Below are positions 33,572 through 44,767 of a DNA stretch of 64,000 nucleotides, one piece after another. Positions within the stretch are counted from its first letter, which is position 1. Each line of letters opens with the position of its first letter. The translations under genes were made by a program, and so were the position numbers. Location: contig JAULSU010000001.1 in assembly GCA_030512335.1 (NCBI GenBank), positions 4,092,001-4,156,000 on the forward strand, read 5' to 3'. Origin of the DNA: Immersiella caudata. Lineage: Eukaryota; Ascomycota; Sordariomycetes; Sordariales; Lasiosphaeriaceae. The notes beneath the pieces were generated by a model. That model ran no database searches and had not been told where the DNA came from. It saw only the letters and a program-made list of their open reading frames with translations.

Positions 33572-34957
33572 ATGCGAACTTCAGTTCTCCTATCAGTCCT
33601 TGCTTCGGTAGCAGCCAACGCGGCATATTCCGGCGACATTGTGTCGTACTTGGTTGACCAAACATCGGCCCTGGTCAACGGCACCATCATCGGAGGTCTG
33701 CAGTCCCCTCCCTCCTCGTGGTATGTCGCTGTCGTCACCGGCGCCATCTACGAAGCGGCGGTGAAATCCAAGAAAGAGAGCTTGGCCTACCAGCAGTTGG
33801 CCGTCTCTCACGCCGCCCACAATGCCATTGTGTGGGTCTTCCACGGCACACGCAACTACAACGGTGCAGATGCCTCCCTGAGAGCCGTCCTCCCCGCCAT
33901 TGGCCTTGCTGCCAACACAACAGAGGGGAAGAGCGCTATCGAGACCGGCCGGAAAGCCGCGAAGAAGGTCGCCCTCGCCCGTGCTGACGACGGGCTGAGC
34001 GACTATGTTCCCTTCACCCATGGACCCAAGAACCCGACTATCTATCAAGCTACGCCAGGTGGCAATCCTTTCCCGGACACGCCGCAGGCCCGCTTTGTCC
34101 GACCGTTTGCTGGCCTTGGTGACCTTACGCGATTCCGCTCGCCACCGCCCCCGAAGGTCTCCAGCAAGGAGTACGAAGATGCGGTTCGGTACATCAGGGA
34201 GCAAGGCGTCCTGAATTCGACCGTTCGGACGGCGTATGATACCGATTCGGCCTACTTCTGGCGCGAGTCGTCCATTACGTGAGTTCGACCCCTATCCCTT
34301 GCGCATTGAACAATTGACCTAACCGCGGTAGTGGCTGGAACCGCTTTGCTGCTGTCATCCTAGGAGATAAGCTCGCAACCAAAGTTGTCGAGTCAGCCAA
34401 GTTCTGGGCCCAACTCAACTTCGCCCTGGCTAACGCCGGGTTCGCATCTTGGGATGTCAAGTATGCTTACGAAGGTTGGCGCCCTGTCACTGCCTTCCAT
34501 CGCACCGATATTTGGCTTCCCAGCGGCGTCAACGTATCTGACCCGTCTTGGACTCCTCTCCTTCGCCCGACCCCCAATCACCCTGACTATGTGTCAACCC
34601 ATTCGACCTATGGAGGCGCTGCTGCTGCTGTCATTCGTGCCTGGAACGGCGGAGACAAGATCGACGCAACTTGGAGCAGCAATGTCACACTTGACAATCG
34701 CGGTGTCATTACTCGCCGCTATACCAACTTGACGTTCGCTGCCGAGGAGAACTCCCGGAGCCGCGTTTTTGGCGGTGTAAGTACTAGCCATGTTTGTTTG
34801 TTGTGTTGTTGAAATCAGGGTGGAAAAGGGGGGGCGAGCGCTAACTGATTTCGGATAGATCCACTTTACCTTCGCCGGACAGACTGGTATCGATCTCGGA
34901 GACAAGGTCGCTCGCGCGACCCTTGACGTCTTTGACAAGAATTGGGATCAATTCTAG
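33572..34957 (+). CDS. Vanadium-dependent haloperoxidase / PAP2-superfamily protein
   Basis: Exons 33572-34278, 34332-34776 and 34859-34957 give 416 residues. Signal peptide MRTSVLLSVLASVAANA. The three vanadate/phosphate-binding motifs are present: K279-x6-R286-P287, STH at 324-326 (for SGH) and S379-R380-x3-G384-x-H386. This is the superfamily that includes vanadium chloro- and bromoperoxidases and acid phosphatases; the spacing and length (about 400 aa, secreted) resemble the haloperoxidase-like branch found in fungi and bacteria. Halide oxidation versus phosphatase activity cannot be settled from sequence. The terpene-cyclase-fold gene is its divergent neighbour. Confidence 0.85.
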
Positions 34958-35215
34958 ACAAAGGGACAGATACGAAAAAAAAAAAAAAAACAGCTCGATG
35001 AAAGGAATGCTTTAGATACCTATAGACTAATGTTTGGTACTACCGCACTTCTTGATTACTGCACGATCGAGAAGACACTGTAGACGGACTGCATAGCACT
35101 TAGTAATAGAATCAACCCCAACCAGCAATAGGGAGCGTCAAAGCGGTATGAAGCCTCGGCGGGGAAAATGAGGAATCCGGACAAACTTAATCTCTGTCCC
35201 GTCGAACGGCACCTC

Positions 35216-36361
35216 TCAAGTCTTCTCCCCAGTGACACTCTCACAAACATCCTTCCTTACCCGAACCAACTTCTCTGTCGCTACTTTCAACTCTTTCTCC
35301 TTCTTCTGTATCTCCCCTCTGAGCTCTCCCTTCCTGGCAACCCCCTGCTCAACCTTTGCCTTCACGAATAAACCCGCCTTCAAGACCTTCTCTGACAGTT
35401 GCCTCACAATACCCTCGCACTCCGTCCGTCCCTTCTTGAACAAGCTCGGTGCCGCAAAATACATCGCCTTCATGATCCCCGTTTGATCCACCTCTACCAC
35501 AGGTATGTCCTCCGGCTCATTCTTCGCCCTCTGCGTCTGAAGATACGACACCCTCGTCGAAACGAGCTGCGCGTCAAGCGTAGCGAGGGCAGCTCGCTCT
35601 ATCTTATGCGAGTTATCCCGTTCGCTTACCGTGTCTAGATGAGTTGCAATAGTGAGGGCATCGTTGGCGGCCGTCACTGCAGCGCGCATTGCTAGTCGGG
35701 CGGACTTGAGGTGCTCTAATGCCAGTGACTCGCCTCTTGAGAGATTTGGGCCGAGCGGAGGGCGTCTTGCGCGAGGGCAACATCTCGCTCGGCGTCACCT
35801 TTGTGTGAATAGGAGGGTGTTGGTCCATCGAAGAGAGACGAGAGGAGAGTGTTTATATCGGCTTGGGTTTGAGCGTGTTGTGTTACGACAGGTTTGAGTG
35901 ATTCCGGTTGAGACTCGACTTGGGAAAGTTGAAAACGGAGAGAGCAGCGTTGTGCTGTTTTTCGTCATGTTCGGTTTGGACTGCGTTGAAGTACTCGAAC
36001 CCTTTTTTTCGGCCTTTGCTGCGTATTTGGAAGATTGGCCCGAGGCTTTGTGGGCAAAGCGGCGGAAGGTGGAGTTCTGGTATTTGGTATGATCTGCTTG
36101 CTCAGCGAGACGTTTGGCTTCGGCGGAGGCGACGCGGGCGTCGGAAGCGGTGATCTCAGATTTCAGGGTGTTGATGAGATCTCGCTGTTGGGTGAGCTCG
36201 CGAGGGGCGTGGTCTGCGGGGTTTATGATGTTGGCGAGGCGAAGGTATTCAGGGGCAGCGGTAAGAATACGTTCGCCGAATCTAGAGTTCATGATGATGT
36301 TTATGGCATGTATTCTTAGCTGTTGTTTTACCCTAAAGTTACCCTTTCCAACCTCAGTCAC
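35216..36361 (-). pseudogene. Coiled-coil protein gene broken by three frameshifts
   Basis: Coding signal runs leftwards from about 36361 (or the ATG at 36290, MNSRFGERIL) in three successive frames. Frame one ends in KYAAKAEKK at an A7 run near 36005, and homology continues in another frame (EYFNAVQTEHDEK). A second shift sits in a T-rich spot near 35930, before VESQPESLKPVV and LLSSLFDGPTP; a third near 35725, before SLALEHLKSARLAMRAAV and the rest to the stop at 35216. Each needs a single base change, and none can be an intron because the gaps are too short. The intact form is a fungal cytoplasmic protein with long helices and an LFxGPTP motif, of unknown function. Either a young pseudogene or local base errors. 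Confidence 0.65.
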
Positions 36362-36761
36362 CTAGCCACCATCCCCAGCCGTAATGAACAGTAAGAGAAA
36401 AGCGATATGCTATCCCTTCTCCTAAACCCAGGCCTCCTTGTAGTAAAGGTTTATAACCGGTCCTTTATAAAACTTTAAACGTAGTGGCGGAATAGTTAAG
36501 ATATCGGCAATAACACTATCTTTAAATGGTAAGAATAGATTTTAACTATTTGAACTATTTGAACTAGTATGTGACGACCCGCAGTTCACCCCTTAAGCCG
36601 GCACGGACCGATGTGCCCCTGCAAGAAGCAGGCGGCTGGGAGTGGATTTTATGGGCTTGTTTTCCCAGTCTGGCTATTGTAGATTAGCTTCTTATTGTCA
36701 TGATTCAAATCGAGTTGTAATCTGATGATGAAGGGCTGACATTGCATATTACGTACCTAGG
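36362..36761. other. AT-rich islet
   Basis: About 36420-36570 is much richer in A and T, and in TpA, than its surroundings (TTTATAAAACTTTAAACG). No gene. It may be a remnant of a mutated repeat, but it is too short to classify. Confidence 0.4.
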
Positions 36762-37400
36762 GTACACCGCGGCGTGCCCAGACGGGCTAACTTTCGCGAC
36801 GGACTCGGCCTACGGCGCGTGCTGCACGAGTGGTGTGCCGTGTTACTACGCGACAGCGTGCGTTGGGACCGGGTTTCGGGTGTTGGAGGAGGTGGCGGGG
36901 TTTGGTGAGTCTCTCGGCATCCAAGATGAGACATTTTTAATTCTACTGCTAAAGGAGAGAAAATAGCGGGACGATGGCATGCGACACCGTAACACTAATG
37001 CTCAACTCCAGTTCTGTTGCCACCGCCATTCACATCATCATCCCGTGCTTTGCTACCGACGGGTTCTACACCTTGCCGCGGACGTGATGGCGGGATCAGT
37101 TTTAAAGTGAGTTGCTTTCCGTGAGACCTCCACTCTCACCTCGAAACGGGGACGAGACGAGCGACTTGTGCTGATATGGACTTCCTAGTCACAACTAGCA
37201 CCACTTCGGAGGAGCCATTGACGACGACGACGACGACTACCAGGGTGAGGACGGCGGCCACGCAGACCGTGACGCGGTGGATTACAATAACTCCAAACAC
37301 AGCTCCGGGTCGATACGGTGGCGGGTGGGGCTGTGAGGTTGAGTGGGTATGCCTGTTGTTGCCTATTATCATGCCGCTTGTGAGAGCGCTGTTGTTATGA
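36762..37400 (+). pseudogene. Remnant of a cysteine-rich secreted or wall protein gene (copy A)
   Basis: After an acceptor-like TACCTAG at 36761, a frame reads GYTAACPDGLTFA, then ACCTSGVPCYYATAC, the cysteine pattern of fungal surface proteins that carry GICPxGYTxxC and CC units. A donor GTGAGT at 36905 and an acceptor near 36966 lead to MACDTVTLMLNSSS, then to a Thr-rich segment (SEEPLTTTTTTTRV) and a hydrophobic end. No first exon with a signal peptide, no consistent frame through the later pieces. I read it as a decayed paralog of the sequence at 38875; a living gene with an unusual exon set is not excluded. Confidence 0.35.
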
Positions 37401-37563
37401 ATATAAGTCTAAAGAGATAACAATTGACTGCCATCTCGGCAAATTAGCCTGCGGCGGTGATAATACGTTTCATTCCCATAATTGAACTCATATGAAGAAA
37501 ACGACTAGACCATGAGACAGCCCTATCAGTGCGATACCGTAGTCTCAACCTTCCGACCTCCCA

Positions 37564-37581
37564 CCCCCCCCCCCCCCCCCC
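37564..37581. repeat. C18 homopolymer
   Basis: Eighteen C just past the 3' end of the small secreted protein gene on the opposite strand. Confidence 0.9.
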
Positions 37582-37642
37582 TTCCCCAAACCCCACCCGA
37601 GTCCCCCTCCGTTTTGACATTCGTACCCGTCACCCCTATGTT

Positions 37643-37926
37643 TCAAGGCTGCGCAGCATCATCATCAGCACCAATACCCTACCGAGTCCCGAGCTCCAGC
37701 GACTTACGCAGCACCAGAATCCAATGTGAGGTCCTTGGAATGGCACGCAGTGCCCTCCGGGACAGTCAGGGTCCCACTTTACACCAGTGCAGCCCGGTCC
37801 AGCGGCCGCGCAATTGTCTCTCGGGGCCAAAATGCTGCGGGCATGGTGGTCACTACCCGAGGCGCTAGGCAGGGCAGCAGCTGTGACGGCTAGCAGGGAG
37901 AAGAGGAGAGTTTTGATGATCTCCAT
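37643..37926 (-). CDS. Small secreted six-cysteine protein (74 aa), effector-like
   Basis: Exon 37926-37708 and a 6-nt final exon 37648-37643 flank a 59-bp intron with a perfect GTAAGT donor, CTGAT branch-like site and GCAG acceptor. The join adds one proline and a stop, so the protein ends in WCCP. Signal peptide MEIIKTLLFSLLAVTAAALP, then a short basic propeptide-like stretch (HHARSILAPR) and a mature domain of about 37 residues with six cysteines (DNC, GC, DC, HC, CC). The tight C-x5-C-x8-C-x4-C-x12-CC pattern suggests a knotted three-disulfide fold. Without splicing the frame runs on 20 residues past the donor. I recognise no family. Such proteins are secreted to hosts, competitors or the wall; the role here is unknown. 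Confidence 0.65.
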
Positions 37927-38874
37927 ATCGAGGGGATGGAATAGTGAAGCGCGGGTAACGAACGTGAGGCAAAAAACTGGTGAAAGAATGGTAACACGCT
38001 CGGGAGCTTGGAGAAAGAATACAGGTTTTATAAGTTTGAGAGCCAGTCAGAAGGATCTGGGTTCCGAAGCGAGTCCGAGCTGCCCCTGCTAAAATGAACG
38101 AGATAGGCCCCCCCCAAAATACCTACAGCATGGGAAGGATGAGAGGCCCGACCGCATCTAGGTCCTTTTGGGTCTATTAAAAACAGACTTCTAGGAGTTA
38201 GGATGTGGAGAAAGTCCCAAAGCCGGTTAGGACTTCGCACCTTCTCTACTGTGAAGCCAGGGTTCAGAGGTACGAGAGTTCCGATGCCGCCAATCAATGA
38301 GGACTTGGAAGAATTCCAATGCTACGCCGCTGCATCCTACGTGGGCGGCCAGTGCGTGCCCCAGACTGAGCCCGTCCGCCCCATCTAAACTGACAAAGCA
38401 ACCCAGTGTAAAGCGAGGAGAGGCTGGATGTAAGACAGAGAGTCTTGAGCCTGTGGCCGCGGAGATACAGCAAATTACTTAGGCCGCGTTCACCGACATT
38501 TGAAGTCACACCCAACAGGTTGTTTGCACCCGTATCTCTACCGGGCGGGCTCAAAGAGACATTGTACCTCGCCAAACCCCTCTACTTCAGCTCTAACATC
38601 CTCCGTCTCTACCTCTTGGCATTCCCCGCAAAAAAAAAAAAAAAAAAAAGACGACGCTGCCAAGCACCGGCTCAGGGGGTCCGGCAGACCCAACATACCG
38701 TCACTAAGCGGGTCCACTCTCCATACATGATGCCGTGAATGAAACAATCTCCTATCAATATATAGTTTGAAATCGAGGATGCCACTTCTTCCCGGTGATT
38801 TCGTAAAACGAAGGGCGTGTTAAAGCCGAGAAGAATACCTACATGCCTCTACTTTCCCCTACCGCACGACAATC
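37927..38874. other. Intergenic, no supported gene
   Basis: Contains an A20 run at 38630-38649. No gene seen. Confidence 0.5.
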
Positions 38875-39599
38875 ATGACAATCGGTCCCGAGGTGGTGAA
38901 ATGGTCCATCCATCAGGTTCCGCTCACCACCGTCTGGACGCCGGCCGCCGACTGCCCTCTAATTGTCGAGATGTGGGAGATTGTGGGATTCGCCGGGTAT
39001 TTGCCCACAAGGCTACACGGTTGGGTGCTTCACGACGGGGACGGATGTTTTCATGCCGCAGCTGCCGGGGGAGACGGTGGGGTTTTGTGTCCCGAAGTAA
39101 GTAAGTGGTAATGCTGCGATCCTCGTATGGGATGTGGCATGAGGATCGCAGCTTACTTGGGCTGACAGCTCTTGAAGGTCCTGGGATTGTGTGCTGAACG
39201 ACTTTTGCTTCATTTCGTATGTTTGCTTGCAACTTTACTTGGAAATCGTGGCTAACAACAAGAGAACAACCCCCTGCCCAGACACGCTCGCGTACAAGTC
39301 CATGTACGCCGAATCGAGTTCATCAACCACAGCCGAGCAGCTCCTCGACATAACCAGGGCGACAGCCATGCAAATCCGGTGGATGTCCTCTGACCTCAGT
39401 GTCTTTGAAACACCCCCCTTTGTCGTCGGGGGCTACCGTAGTGCCTGTGACCGTGACAATGGAGAATACTGAAGTCGATCCGAGTGTGGAAATTCCCGGG
39501 ACTAGGACTGCAACAGCAGTGAAAACGGGCACTTCCAGAGCGCGCTTTACGACGGCGGCTTCTGCTTCAGCGAAAGAGACGAAAAAAAAATTCTGCTGA
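38875..39599 (+). pseudogene. Remnant of a cysteine-rich secreted or wall protein gene (copy B)
   Basis: The left part reads VPLTTVWTPAADC, a family opening, in one frame. The next block, SPGICPQGYTVGC (about 38987-39025) to ETVGFCVP, is in another frame with a stop right after, so at least one frameshift lies between 38960 and 38985. Further right come a QIRWMSSDLSVFE segment and a Ser/Thr-rich tail with SSGATVVPVTV, partly in different frames. The intact family is extracellular with a C-terminal membrane helix; no signal peptide and no helix remain. Function unknown. Confidence 0.5.
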
Positions 39600-40820
39600 G
39601 AGGAGACTTCCTGGGTTAGCCAGATGGGCTGCTGTTGGGCTTGTGTTGGCGCCAGTGCTGTAGGGGATCGCCAAATGCAGTTGCTACGGGTCCCTTGGGC
39701 GAAGTGAGGACAAGATGGATAGGGATCGCATCATACCAAATGCTTCTCCAGCTAGGATCAACTCTAGGCCACGCGGCTAGAATAGGAACAAGTTCAGCAT
39801 GCTGTAGCGCAGCCTACCGAAAATGGTAATTGGAGCAAGCCCTGAGCAAATCCAGAGCCAGCCATCGACCGAACCTGAATGCAGCTATGAGGCCGCGGCC
39901 ACTTTGACGGTACCAGTGACTGCAAGACTTTGGTGCAGCTGCGAAATCCCGCAGATGTTGCTGCCAAGGGTTTCCAGTCGAAAAAGAAAAGGGACGCCAA
40001 CAACTTACAGCGGTGCCCTAATCGCCATCGAAGCCGGCCCCCATATCGAGTTGTCCAACTCAGGTGAAGAATCCGCCATCTTAATGGTCCAAAACCCCGT
40101 CACCGTACAAAACCTTAACTAACGGTGCCGAAATGGATATGATCGAGTAAGTGTAAAACAAATCGTTCGCCTTAATCCAGGCATTCCGCAAATGTCCGAA
40201 AGAAAGGGATTCAGGGGCCCTGGGCTTCCGGTCAGCAAAGCTGAATCCTACGAATGGGCTTATAAAGAAGGAGGTTCTGACTGAAAGCCAGAACCTCAAC
40301 AGGCAATAAAATCAAGCTGCTGCAAACCACAAAAAATCTAGAGTGCAGCGTTTCTGACAAGAATCTTCAGATGGTAACTTTAGTTAAGGGTTTAAAATTG
40401 GGCCCCACGGCAGTGCAGTTAGCTAGCTCACCCATAGCTTACCCCAGCTTAAGAGCGGCTCAGGATCACACACAAACATGGGAATTGCTGAGGGCAGCTT
40501 TAGGGTACAACATAGTGCTGTTGAAATTATCATTGTTGCCAGGACCTCTGACTTCGTCTCGGCTCGTCGTTCCAAAATCATTACACCCGGCAACTGTAAA
40601 GGTGTAGGAGCAGGCGGGCGCTTACCGGGCCCCCGGGTGCAGCAACAACTCTGAGCACAGCAAGTGAGGTTGGAATTATTGTGGGCAATCAAAACGACGC
40701 AGCACTCTCGAACAAATTTTCCAGCCCTCGTGGGATCTCATCACTGTTGGACTCGGAAGAAAGCATGGTCGCCAACTTGAAGTTGTATTGAAGCCGTCGG
40801 GTACTGGTTACAACAGTGCT

Positions 40821-40868
<48 letters not shown>

Positions 40869-42027
40869 TAGTCTCGTGTAGGACTCGGGCCGTCCTTGGT
40901 TTTGGGTTCAATGTGGTATTAACTTGGCGGCGTTTGACGGCAGAAGTTTCTGTGATGCCCGCATGGGCCACAAGCAGGGAAGGCACCTCCACTGCGAGCC
41001 TCCTCACCTGGACTCGAGTTCAGAAATTCCATCACCTCTTCCAATTTCTATCTTCTGCCGAAATACAGAAGTGATCGAAAAGCGACTATGCATCCTGCAC
41101 TTGCCGATCTCTTGGTCGCTCTTGTTCTTCCGTCCCGCTCCAGCACCGCTTCACGACTTGAGGTCCTGATGGCCCTCACCAGCACAAAGAAATCATGGCG
41201 ACCACAAACCTGAAAGCCATCGCCTATGAACACGCTGTTCAAGTTGATCCCAGTCGACAACATTTTTCGATTCGGCTGCCTTTGTTTCCCAGGAGGAGGA
41301 GGAGCGAAATATGCCAATTGCAGCATCTGCGAAAACGAATGGCCTCCCGCCCTGCAATCGAACGAAAACGCTGTCATCATATGCACCTTGAAAGTCCAGC
41401 TTTTATTTTGATGTCAGCAGACTAAACAGCCTTCGTTCACCGACCGACGGTCAATCGGTCAAGGACTGAGGCCATTGAGCAAGAGTGTTAGGGTCAGTGA
41501 TGGTGTTGTCACTCCACTTTCAGGGGCCAGCGCCGCGGGACTACGCCGGAGGGTTGCATTCCGAACACATGCGAATTGAGCCATCGGGGGAGGTTGTCCA
41601 TGGACAAGCCACGTTTAAGAAAAACCAAGACAGCTTTAATAGAGCCCCGACGTGCGATCGCCAAGTTTTTTGGCTGGTAAAACACTCTAGCTCAGCGTGC
41701 CGCGGCTTGTCCAAGGCTTGCCAGTGGCACGCTGAGCGGCTTCAAACTCATTTAGCCAAATGTCTAGCCAAATGTTGCCGACCTCACTGGCCACGTTCCA
41801 GTTCAACGATCGGCAAATTCGAGACGGTTGACAGCGGCTCGGATGCAACAAAAACTCCGCTACCCCAGTTCCCCAGGTGCGGCACACCAGCTCTCCTCAC
41901 TGGCACGCAAAGTATTTGGCGGCGACGACGACCTTCCACTTCCTTCGGTGATCGCGCTCAGTGCCTGCGAGAGTTGCAAGTCACTTCACGACATCGACCA
42001 GCCCGCAGGGGGGGCACAACCCGCATC
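39600..42027. other. 2.4-kb gene-free stretch with long poly(A)
   Basis: No coding sequence supported. Its main feature is the A44 run at 40823-40866. The last 500 bp are probably the promoter of the SET gene. Confidence 0.5.
40823..40866. repeat. A44 homopolymer
   Basis: Forty-four uninterrupted A. It could be the tail of a reverse-transcribed insertion or slippage-grown simple repeat; no coding body or clear target duplication is visible beside it. Confidence 0.9.
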
Positions 42028-43387
42028 ATGCGCCAAACGGCCCTCCTCTACGGACTGTGTGCGCAGCTCCTTGCTCTCGCCGTGTCGGCCGACAAGCAAG
42101 GAGAATGTCTGAAGGGGCCCCTCGTGTTGGAAGGCCATGAAACATGTGCAGCGTCGAGCTCGGAAAAGAAGCCCATATTCAAGGACGAGAAATGGGAATG
42201 GAAGGGGGAGAAATCAGATGCGTGGGATGGCCCCTACGACTGCGTCGAAAATTATTGCGTCTTCGTCAACCGCGAGCTGGGCGGCGGCCTGGTCCTTATC
42301 TCGGACGAGCGAAACGTCCATGTTATCGACAACTTCCCCAAGAAAAAGCTGTTTAAATACGAGTCGCCGCCATGGTATGTCAAAGAAATGCCCGGAAAGG
42401 GCATTGGCCTCATCGCAAACCGTACAATCAAGAAAGGGGACGTGATCATGCAGACCACGCCGTCCATGCTCTCTCAGTTTGGACCGCATCTCGACTTTGA
42501 CGGAGAGACGCGGATTCAACTCTACGAGCGAGCTGCCAAGAGACTCCCAAAGGAAGAATACGAAGCCTTCATGGGCCAGTACGGGGTGGACGAGTTTATC
42601 AAAGTCGACCGGAATTCGTTCCGCCTCTTTATAAACGGAGAGAACAGCTTCTCTGGCCACTTGGCCATCTACCCGCACGTGTCGAGGATGAACCACGACT
42701 GCCGACCCAAGTGAGCCCCCTATCTCTACCAGCCTAGGAATGCAAAACTAACACCGCGCTAGCATCGTCTACCGCATCGACAACATCACCCACAACAGCA
42801 TTGCCGTCCAAGACATCCAACCTGGCGAGGAACTCACCATCTCCTACATCGACGGCCATCTGTCCCGCAAGGAACGCCAGAAACGCCTCAGTGACTGGGA
42901 CTTCAAGTGCACATGCGCCCACTGCTCCATGTCCGACGAGGAGGCCGCCGTCTCCGACGCTCGCATGGAGCGCATCTACGCCATCGAAGAGGACTTGGAG
43001 AAGATGGTCGCGGGAAAGAAGAAAATCGACACCGAGGCGGCAGACGAACTCCTCCGTCTGTACAAGGAAGAGCGTTTCATCACGTATATTGGGCAGGCTT
43101 ACACCAGGGCCGCGCTGCTGCATTCGCTCATGGGACACGAGAAAGAAACAAAGGAGCTGGCGAAGGAGGCGGCAGAGGCTATGCGGATCGAATATGGAGA
43201 GCATAATAGCGATTCCAAGGCGATGAAGTTGCTGGCAGAGGATACGAAGGCGCATTGGTCATGGGATGCGATGAGGAAGCATGAGGAGAGAAACAAGCAG
43301 CGGGAGCAGATGGAGCAGGAGCAAAAGCAAAAGGTTTTGAAAGTCGAGGATATTACGGCTGAGGATATCAAGAAGGCCAAACTTTGA
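42028..43387 (+). CDS. SET-domain protein with N-terminal signal peptide
   Basis: Exons 42028-42710 and 42763-43387 (GTGAGC...CTAG) give 435 residues. The start at 42028 yields a signal-like N-terminus MRQTALLYGLCAQLLALAVSA. The SET core runs from about residue 125 (MPGKGIGLIANRTIKKGD) through NHDCRPN, whose Asn is rebuilt by splicing, to GEELTISYI. A post-SET-like CTCAHC follows, then a helical charged tail rich in Lys, Glu and Gln. The lysine methyltransferase fold is clear, but the target is unknown, and the apparent signal peptide points to the secretory route rather than the nucleus. Related fungal SET proteins with signal peptides are known, with unknown targets. Confidence 0.85.
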
Positions 43388-43681
43388 AGGGTCATTTTTG
43401 GGTAAGCAGGCAGTACATGGTTGGATTCTCGTGAATTGGATATGTGGGTTTGAACATGGTCATTACCAAGGGGCCAGCTGTGCACATTCAGGCTACACAA
43501 CACAGCTGCAGGGGTACTCGATGTGCTCAGGCTGTGGTAAAGCACTTGGGTTCAGGAAATAATTGAAAATGTCCAATTTGAAAATGGTATCTCTGGTCTA
43601 GTGAGCGAACAAACGAGCTGATAAGCACTCTACAGCATACGTCCAGCGTCTGATCATATCCAACCCCGTCTTACAGTCGCT

Positions 43682-44767
43682 TCACCTCCGTGACCGTGAG
43701 AACTGGACCCCTCTCATGTTCGGTCTATCCCCGTACGCGCCACTCTCCTCCGAGTCGCGCGCGTACTTTCGAGGCCCGCGCGGGTCCATAGTCTTCCCGT
43801 TCCTGGACCGAATGAATTGCCATAGCCAGTACCCGAACGTGATGAGCATCAGTCCAACAGCGACCCAAGTGATGATGAGATATCCCTTGCCCATGCTCGA
43901 ACTCAGCCCGATATCGTCTCCTTTTTCGTTGACCTTGTCGGTTGCAATGCTAGCCGTGATTGTTCCGACTAACCCGCTGAGAACCATGAAGCTGAGTGCA
44001 GCTCCCGCGAGGATCAGGTTGATTAGGACAGCCTTTCGTTCGTGACGGGGGATCAGAACCAGGGCGGCGATAGAGCTGAGCATAGACAGGCCTGTGAATC
44101 CGACGGCGACGATCAAGAGGGCGGCGAAGGCCTTTAGAACTTTGTTGAGTGTGTCGATGGCGTCCTGCAATTCGTCTGTGAAGCCCAGGTCGGCGAGCGT
44201 CAGTCTGTAAGGCCCAACGCGAAGACCGTGGTCAAGAAGAACGGAGATGTTGTAGCCTGGATAAGGGGTTAGCGTGTCGTTCGGGCGGGGAAAGGGGCTG
44301 AGCTACATACCCTCTGTGAAGCCTTTGTGGCACTCAGTCACGTTGCGATCTGCGCCCGGCGTGGTAGCGTTCGGGGCGTAGTCTCCCTCGCATATCGTCA
44401 AGGCGTGGAGTGAATAGAACTCGTGGATGCCAAGCCTCTCGGCAAGCTCGTCAGCGACTTCATTCCCGATGTCGTTCACTCTGTCGGCAATGTCGCTTTG
44501 CAGGCTGTCGATGGCAGCCGTCGCGGACGTGCATGTCCTGCCGAGAAAGCCCCCGATCCCATCGCAGAGACTGCTATCAGTTGGCGTAGGCTCGTCGTTA
44601 TCGTTTCCGATGTTGATAAGGTTTTGTCCAAGACCAGATGTGTTGAAGGCGATGAGGTCGTATTCCTCCATGAAGCCAGGGCGCGACCCCGCGAGGAGAG
44701 CCAGCAGTATCAATATGAATGCTGCCAGCGACGCCACGATGGGTATCCCAATTGGTAATCGCTTCAT
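43682..44767 (-). CDS. SUR7/PalI-family plasma-membrane protein
   Basis: Exons 44767-44311 and 44256-43682 (minus), with GTATGT...GCTAAC...CCAG intron of 54 bp, give 343 residues. One helix at the N-terminus (GIPIVASLAAFILILLALLAG), a long cysteine-containing outer loop with an N-glycosylation site (NAT), then three helices (LLIVAVGFTGLSMLSSIAALV, INLILAGAALSFMVLSGLVG, LIITWVAVGLMLITFGYWLW) and a short basic tail. This four-helix layout is that of SUR7/PalI proteins, which build eisosome-associated membrane patches or serve in pH signalling. Which branch it belongs to is not clear. Confidence 0.75.

Noticed and set aside
41485..42027. Upstream extension of the SET frame
   Set aside because: Adds about 180 residues without features and would bury the signal peptide; the ATG at 42028 is preferred.
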